Source: Halichondria panicea (lineage: Eukaryota; Porifera; Demospongiae; Suberitida; Halichondriidae). Taken from it: a stretch of 64,000 nucleotides of DNA. Below the pieces are notes generated by a model that was given only the letters and a program-made list of their open reading frames with translations, did not search any database and was not told the DNA's origin. Where the stretch lies: NCBI RefSeq assembly GCF_963675165.1, contig NC_087390.1:4163301-4227300 (forward strand), given 5' to 3'. Made by a program: the position numbers and the translations under genes. Position 1 is the stretch's first letter; every line of letters starts with the position of its first letter. Below are positions 57,641-64,000 of this stretch, in pieces.

Positions 57641-60600
57641 TTTCCAACTGTAACAGCATTGTGATCATTATACAAAAAATCAATAGTGTGCAACTTACAT
57701 CATTCCTCTTGGGAGCACACCGCTGATGGTAGATATGCCCACAGAAGAAGATGACATAGTCTGACTGCTCGTCTATAGTGACAACAAGACTATCATAAAG
57801 ACTGTCATATTCTCATTGCTTGGTTACTATAATTATAGCACACATTCAGGAGTTGTAACGTATATGCATGATATTATTGCTTTTTAATAAGTGCTGACAT
57901 CAGCATTTTACATTCAAATTGCACAGGAAGCGACTCATCACCAAGTGTGCAGATATTTTTCCATATCGCACACCCGAAAGTATTATTGCACACTTGTTAT
58001 TGCACACTAGGAAGTGATTCTTATTTGGAATGAACGTTTCATGATGAGTAAAACAATCGTGATAAGAAGAGATAGCTAGCTATAGCTATAGTTAGTGTTC
58101 AGAGGACACTTCTGTGAGTAGATTTACCTACACCAGAGAGTTCTCATCTCGACAGGTCTTCTTTTGAGCGGGAGGCAGTAAGTCCAACGTATTTACTACA
58201 GAAGATATCTGTTGTAACGGAAATCCAATGTTTATAGTGCATCCACTGAGTTGAGCTCCTTGAAATAAGCCTGTTTGACCACCTGGCATCTTTAGTTCGG
58301 GCGTTGAGTTTTCAGATGTCCCAGCTGAATTTCCACTGATTATACGGGACATTTGCTTTTGTTGCTGAAGGGAGGTTGACTTGTAGGAGTTTAGGCTTTG
58401 GATGTTTTTGTGTCCTGATTGTTGCTGGATCTAGGTGTCTGGAACATTTTGTTTAGATAGTAGAGTTATCATGGTCTTTCTTGCTGAATGATTTGTTTTT
58501 TTCCCTTGTAGGTTTCCCTTCTCTGCAAGAGTGTTCATGATCGTTCCAATCTTGTTTCGACCCATTGGTTGCCGTTTATACCAACATTTGTCACTTGCCT
58601 GGCAATTAATGGCCAAATAGAATGGAGACTCCAGCAGACACATGGATGGTGGTTGGTTTTCGATAAACTTCTCAAAGAGAGCAACTGGGCACTGCTCAGG
58701 ATTTTCTGGAGTGGCCCACATCTTTGGTCGAAAAGGACGACAACCGCCTGCTTGTCCATTTCTGGTCTTGGTGTCACGCTCGTTAAATACGACATACTTC
58801 AGACCATTACTGTCAGACTGGATGCTGAAGTCACCAAACGTGAGCTTGTGATGCTCGTCTCTTCCTCGCATACCTATGTGCATGGTCAGAAGGAACCATA
58901 TCGTGTGCTGAAGGTTCTCCGCTGAGCAAGAACCTAAGGCGTCGCAGTCCCAGAATTTTCTTATCTCGTCCTATTCGAGTGCTTCTGCAGCATTAGCTCT
59001 GTTTCCTTTCCCTTCTTTTTTCAGTTGCTTTCGAATGGCTTTAAGCTTTTCGTTTGAAGAAGCAAACTGGACGTCTCGAATGATGCTGTAGCTTTTGTGG
59101 TGGTATTTGGTGAGGTGTCTGTCAAGGCTACTTCGAAGCGACGTTATGGTATCTGGCTTGTATGCTGCACCGTTATTTTTTCGCACTTTGCAGTAGTAGT
59201 GTCCCAGGAGTCGGTTCAATTCGACTGGTGGGATCTTCAATTGGCCTTGTTTCACCTACCAACTTCGACCACTCATACCATTTTTTTACGTCATATTTTG
59301 TTTTCTTTTCGTTTTTTGTTCTTCCACGAAGCGTTCCAGTTCTTCATCGTCTAGGTCTGCTGGGATATGTGGTATTAGAGCAATAGGTGGGGCTGGAATT
59401 GGGGCACTGTCCATATTAGAGACTGAGTTTGGAGGAGTGGGACGAGTAATTGGAATTAAGGGGTGGGGCTGGTCTGCTAGGGTTGTCAGTCATGTAGGTT
59501 CAGTTGCTAGGGTAGTTAGAAGTGTAGGCTCAGCTAGAAAGTCTCGGAATATCTCTTTGTCAAAGAAGTCTTGCAGGGAGCTGTTCATAGCGAGTTATTT
59601 AAATAAAGGGTTACTATGCAACGTTTTATAGCTAGCTTTTGTGCCTGTACATGTAGCTATCTCAAGGTAACCAAGCAATAAATGCATTATCCATAGGATA
59701 ATATCATAAAATCTTTGCACACAGGCGGGTAAATATCAGGTCAAGATAAAATTGGCTAAGTCACCCAGGTTCTGTGTGACATTGAATCACACACACTTTT
59801 AAGCTGCTACTTTGCAATGAAAAATCTACTGTCATACAGATAATGGGCCCCTATTCTCATAAATCTATATACCGTATAGCGCAAAATTTTCGAGGCACTT
59901 ATATTTCGTGGAATGGCCTCCAAAAGCATTTCATTGCATAATGTTCGCGGAACAACTGTACTGGAAGCCATGCCTTTAATCTTTGCACGTTATAGCAATA
60001 ATTCTAATTAAAGAACAATTTTCGTGGACTTAATTGTCGTGTAGGATTGCTAACCCACGAAATCCGCGAAAATTAAGCCCCTTGAAAATGTCGCGCTATA
60101 CGGTAATTATACCGCTTAGTTGTGCTAGCTAGCTTGTCAAGCCAACTGATTGGTGGTGGTGGTGTCAGTTAAAGCAAAGTCCTTACAAAAATGCATGTTT
60201 TGATTGTATCCACTAACCCATGTCAATAACTTCTCCACAACAGGTTTTACACTTTGCATCATCTACAGAGAAGAATAGACGGATGTCATGCAGAGGTTAT
60301 AATTATAGGGGAAAAGAACTATTTGACTCCCTAAACATAGAATCGGTGGCTTACTTACTGTCAACATGGATTGGACGCTTTTGGAGCCGATGCAACTTTT
60401 CCATGAGGCTGTGACTGTGAAAGTTATAGAGTTATAATTATACAAACCAAGAGTCAGGTGACAGCAACCACGCAAGAGCAAAAATTGTTTTTCTAGCACG
60501 TTACATTGCTGGTATTGCAACAGCAAAAAGTTGATGGCATTGCATACCTGTCTTTAACAAGGATTTTCTTACAACCTTCCCTCAAGTTTACCTGCACATG

Positions 60601-63600
60601 TATAAAGGGAAGAACTGCGTAAACAACGCTGAACGTAATATTATTAATTATACTCCCACCATAAACACCAACTAGCACTTTGGGATATACTTACTTGAAC
60701 TTGAAAATCTTGCAATAGTTTGACCAATGAGCGCCCAAGATTAGGGATCTCTGTCCGCTCTGGAATTTTCTGAAGAAATAACAACACATTCAACAGGCAT
60801 GCACAGTTCATTAATGTTGTTACGATGAGTGATTGGTGATTTTGTCAGTGACGTATCCAGCTATGGGATCAGGGTGCTCAAGCACCTCCCTAAGCTAAAA
60901 ATTATTATTGTCATAACGGTGAGCAGCACTATAGCTATTCAGATTGAAAGCCGCTCTCGCGTAATGTTTACATGTAAGTGTGAATATTGATTCATTTAGG
61001 CTATGAAGTCCAATTTCAATTCCGACATATAATGCAAGGAAGTACTTTGGACACTGCATATACAGTAGAAGCATGTGACACATAATTATATTGCACAACA
61101 AGAAAACCAGTTTAACTGTGGTGATCATGCATGAATAAAATTCATTGCTTCGTACATTTAAGTACATACAAGTATATACGTGAATCAGAAACTATAACAT
61201 TTACACTTGTCATTAAACTACTTCACAGAACACCTCACCTTGATGAGCTTTGTGGGGTCAATGTGTGTTCCAACATTGTTCAACAGACCGGTGATGAACG
61301 CTGTGCTCGAGAAACAGAAGATATTATACATACAAATTAAGCAACACATGGGTCAACTACTTTTATACGTGTCGAGCACTGAGTAGGGGCCATGATCACA
61401 GGTGGCCGGTATATACAATGTACATGTTTAGGGCTACCGATCAGTTAGTAGAAACTACGTGTATTTAGTGTTTGCACAGCACATACGTACTTGGTTTGTG
61501 TATAGAAAGTGATATGAGCAGCTCCCAAAGATCTTCATCTCCTTCCTCCATCGTAAACTCAATTGCCTGTATAATAGATAAACATACAGAAGTATAACAT
61601 ACAATGTAATTTTTCCTGTCAAATACATTTAACACTTGAAATTCAGTATGTTGAAGATCCCGTTATAGACAGTGAGAACAGTATGTACACTTTGATAACA
61701 CGTTGATTTCCCATGCAGAGCTCATCATCAATACATGTACATACATGACTGAGTTTACCATGTCAACGTCTTCCAATTTCTTGATGATGAGCTCCAAGGC
61801 TGCCTTTTGGTTACCCATCCTTCCTGTGAGTATCGAAAGAGAGAGCTAGCTATGATAGCAATACAAAGCTTTAAAGTGCTGCTATCTCACCTAGTAAGTA
61901 GACCATCTCCTTGTAGCGCTTGTTGTACTCACACACCTCAAGAGCCTGCAAATTTCAGAACAGTAAGACGAGTGAAATTACGCCAAGGAGTCTTAGGGCA
62001 GCTAGTAAACGTTCTCGAATAAAAACCTGTATGAACTAATAATGGCAATGCTGGTTGGACCAATTCCTACGTGTACCACTAGAGCTAATCGCGTCAACAA
62101 CGACTCTTGAGTATAAGCATTCGGGCTGTTAGCTTATAATAGTACACATGAAGACGTAACTAGAGATTAAAATTATGCTATGCTCATATGCATAATTAAC
62201 TAATGGCAAATGCTGCCCTCACCTTCTGTAGTGGGATGTCATTGCAGGATCTGAGGAAAAGTAGCAGCTTGTCGGGATCAAAACGAGCATAGAGCTCCAC
62301 CTGTCTCTCGTGGTACACACCCCCACACTTGGGGTCCTGCTCAAACAGGCAGTCAAGGTACTGCACGTGGTGGTATAAACAAGTTATTAGTGAAGATAGT
62401 TGAAGCACCACACGCGTACGTACTAAATGTAGTAACTAAGGGTAAATGCTTTCTTACCATGTGCAAATACTTTTCGTGGCTTGATACATCCAGTTCCTTG
62501 ACCACTTTTTGAGGCTGTACAGGAGTAAATAAAGATCATTACTCTAGCAGTATCATTTTAGATGTAGAGAAATGATCACTCACTGGTACATCTTGTCTGC
62601 ATTCCACTAGCAGTTTAACAGCTCGCTAGAAAGATGAAACAAACCGTCATTGAGAATAGTTGAGAATTTGATGCACAGCAATACCTGTGTGTCCACCTTC
62701 AGGAGTGGTATGAGGTTTTCCACTAGAGCCGAGTAGAGTTTTTTCTGTTGGATTAGCTCAAATACCTCGATGTGCCCTTGTCTAAGAGGAGAATAAACAT
62801 TACTTTCATACAGTCATCTATATGCCAAATCTTAGTATTGTATACAATCTACGTACGAAGTGCAGATGGGGAAATGAGGAATGGTTACTAAAAACAAAAC
62901 ATACTGTAGATAGATCTTCATAGCCTCATCGAACTGCTCAAGGTCTTCGTGTCTGCAGTGGAATCAACTATCCACTATAAAATTAATGCTGTTGAATACA
63001 TAAAGAGCATTAAATAGTAAAGTACTCTACTGTACTTACAGACAAGCCTTGACCTTCAGTAGCCCCTTATTGCCTGGGTCATACTGCATTCTCATCTGAA
63101 TCAAGGCAACACAATTATACATATATGTGCAAGCAGAAGTGGCTTTTATAGGTATACTCCATAATTATATATATACGTCGAGCTGGTGATCATTTGTTGT
63201 GCTCATGCATTATGTATTCCATACGTACATGTATATTTTGGCTCTGGCAAGTAAGTTTATGGATGAGATTGATGGCTACTTGGACTTCGTGACAAAATTA
63301 ATACACACACGACCCTTTAGCTGTTAATGACTAACGAAATACAGTGACTGTTGTTCAGTGCACGTATACTCTGAAGAACTGAGCCAAAACTTGTACCTCT
63401 ACTGCGTTGATGATGACCTGAGGGCTGTACAAGGTGGTGGGCCATGCCTTGATCACCTGGTACACCGTCTGTGCATACAAGAGAAAGTAATAACAGCAAT
63501 TGTTATAAATCGTACAGCTGCATGTACAATCGCTTGGTAACAGTCAAACTACTTACAATTAACTTATGTAGCTGCATGGTCTGGGGCATGATTGAAGCAG

Positions 63601-64000
63601 ATTTCATCATGACAACAGGCAAATTAGCAGAATTAATATAATTATGTAGCTCACAGGAAAACATTAATAATAGTCAGTGTAAAAGGCAAAGAGTCAATAG
63701 GTTAGCCCAAGCTACGTAGTTGATACCTGGCAGTCTTCCTGCAGCAGCTCGTGGAGCACCAGTTCGTAGATGGCCGGACTAAGTACTGGGTCACTGATTG
63801 GAATGAAGGGGCGGATCTCCTATACATGAAAATATGTAGTTTATAAGCTTGACAGAGCAATCTAGAAGTGTGTAATTTTTATGAGGCCATTTTTTTATGT
63901 TATGGGCAGCAACTGCATTGTGGTGGGGAATTACTACCATAATTGTACTGCAGTATGCGACTAACTTTGAGTTGCTTCTTTTGCATGAAGGTGACAATAA
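57065..64000 (-). CDS. VPS41: VPS41, HOPS complex subunit (5' end beyond the window)
   Basis: Exons: 63966-64000 (partial), 63727-63819, 63397-63468, 63040-63095, 62905-62952, 62685-62781, 62584-62625, 62458-62514, 62223-62360, 61891-61945, 61759-61823, 61491-61566, 61239-61300, 60695-60769, 60548-60591, 60359-60408, 60218-60262, 57699-57772, and a last exon ending at the stop 57065-57067. Phase closes from 63819 to 57699. Family role: tethering of late endosomes and lysosomes before fusion. Diagnostic segments: RPFIPISDPVLSPAIYELVL, VIKAWPTTLYSP, YHERQVELYARFDPDKLLLF, EVCEYNKRYKEMVYLLGRMG, FITGLLNNVGTHIDP, EIPNLGRSLVKLLQDFQVQ, LREGCKKILV. These are the clathrin-heavy-chain-type repeat. The C-terminal RING has CKTCCG, IFFCGHIYHQRCAP and CSFC. 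The start of the last exon is unresolved. The N-terminal WD40 propeller lies outside the window. Confidence 0.93.
58131..59588 (-). pseudogene. Crypton-like tyrosine recombinase, decayed
   Basis: The start is MNSSLQDFFDKEIFRDF at 59588. The SAM-like core-binding part is at about 59255-58975 (PPVELNRLLGHYYCKVRK, TITSLRSSLDRHLTKYH). The catalytic domain follows: TMHIGMRGRDEHHKLTFGDF (first Arg), KKTNHSARKTMITLLSK (H-x-x-R), SGHKNIQSLNSY (His and Tyr nucleophile). All five expected catalytic residues remain. The frame is broken by a TGA near 59490, a frameshift around 59240-59310, and TAG codons at 58971-58973 and 58431-58433. Family role: DNA strand exchange in Crypton and related YR transposons (DUF3504-type domains). 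It lies in the VPS41 intron between the exons at 60218 and 57772, on the same strand. Confidence 0.8.
59870..60105. mobile_element. CCGTATAGCG-family MITE in a VPS41 intron
   Basis: TACCGTATAGCGCAAAATTTTCG and its complement CGCGCTATACGGTA are the ends, flanked by TA. GTGGACTTAATTGTCG and CCACGAAATCCGCGAAAATTAAG form inner inverted parts. The terminal motif has drifted from GCGGGTAATT to GCGCAAAATT, which defines a subfamily. Confidence 0.8.

Noticed and set aside
52-64000. Possible CRISPR arrays, operons or bacterial-type genes
   Set aside because: The tandem repeats have no regular spacers, and all recognised genes are spliced eukaryotic genes or retroelements.

Overview
The window looks like gene-dense nuclear DNA of an early-branching animal, most likely a demosponge. 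This is inferred from short phase-conserved introns with GT/AG borders, AT-rich spacers full of TATAATTATA and ACATGTACATGTA runs, an ANK-ZU5-death-domain gene and a TRIM-NHL gene. No species was identified, and no search was run.

Layout. 1-9 kb: mostly interspersed repeats (a foldback with an ATCGATTT satellite, direct duplications, small inverted-repeat elements), plus two small coding fragments (3641-3951 minus, 5950-6077 plus). 9.4-18.6 kb: a minus-strand gene with phase-0 coiled-coil exons and a C-terminal Kelch propeller. 18.9-25.4 kb: a transposon graveyard. A 3.86-kb Ty3/Gypsy-like LTR element with a GTACA target duplication lies between two decayed copies of another reverse-transcriptase family. 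26.3-26.6 kb: two orphan exons. 26.8-29.6 kb: tandem repeats and a cluster of interleaved palindromes. 29.7-33.7 kb: TAM41 (mitochondrial CDP-diacylglycerol synthase), minus strand. 33.8-37.7 kb: lysosomal beta-galactosidase, plus strand, divergent from TAM41 with 106 bp between start codons. 40.1-42.1 kb: an intronless TRIM-NHL protein. 43.5-55.1 kb: a 19-exon ankyrin/ZU5/death-domain gene, minus strand. 57.1->64 kb: VPS41 (HOPS complex), minus strand, with a decayed Crypton-like tyrosine recombinase in its penultimate intron.

The genes do not form one pathway. VPS41 and beta-galactosidase both relate to the lysosome, but they are about 20 kb apart and this is probably chance. The strongest recurring theme is intron colonisation by small terminal-inverted-repeat (TIR) elements. 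At least four TIR families sit in introns of the annotated genes. One insertion can be compared with two uninterrupted sister copies inside the window. Exon borders for TAM41, beta-galactosidase and most of VPS41 close in phase. The 5' end of the Kelch gene, the 3' ends of TAM41 and VPS41, and one junction in the ankyrin gene remain unresolved.
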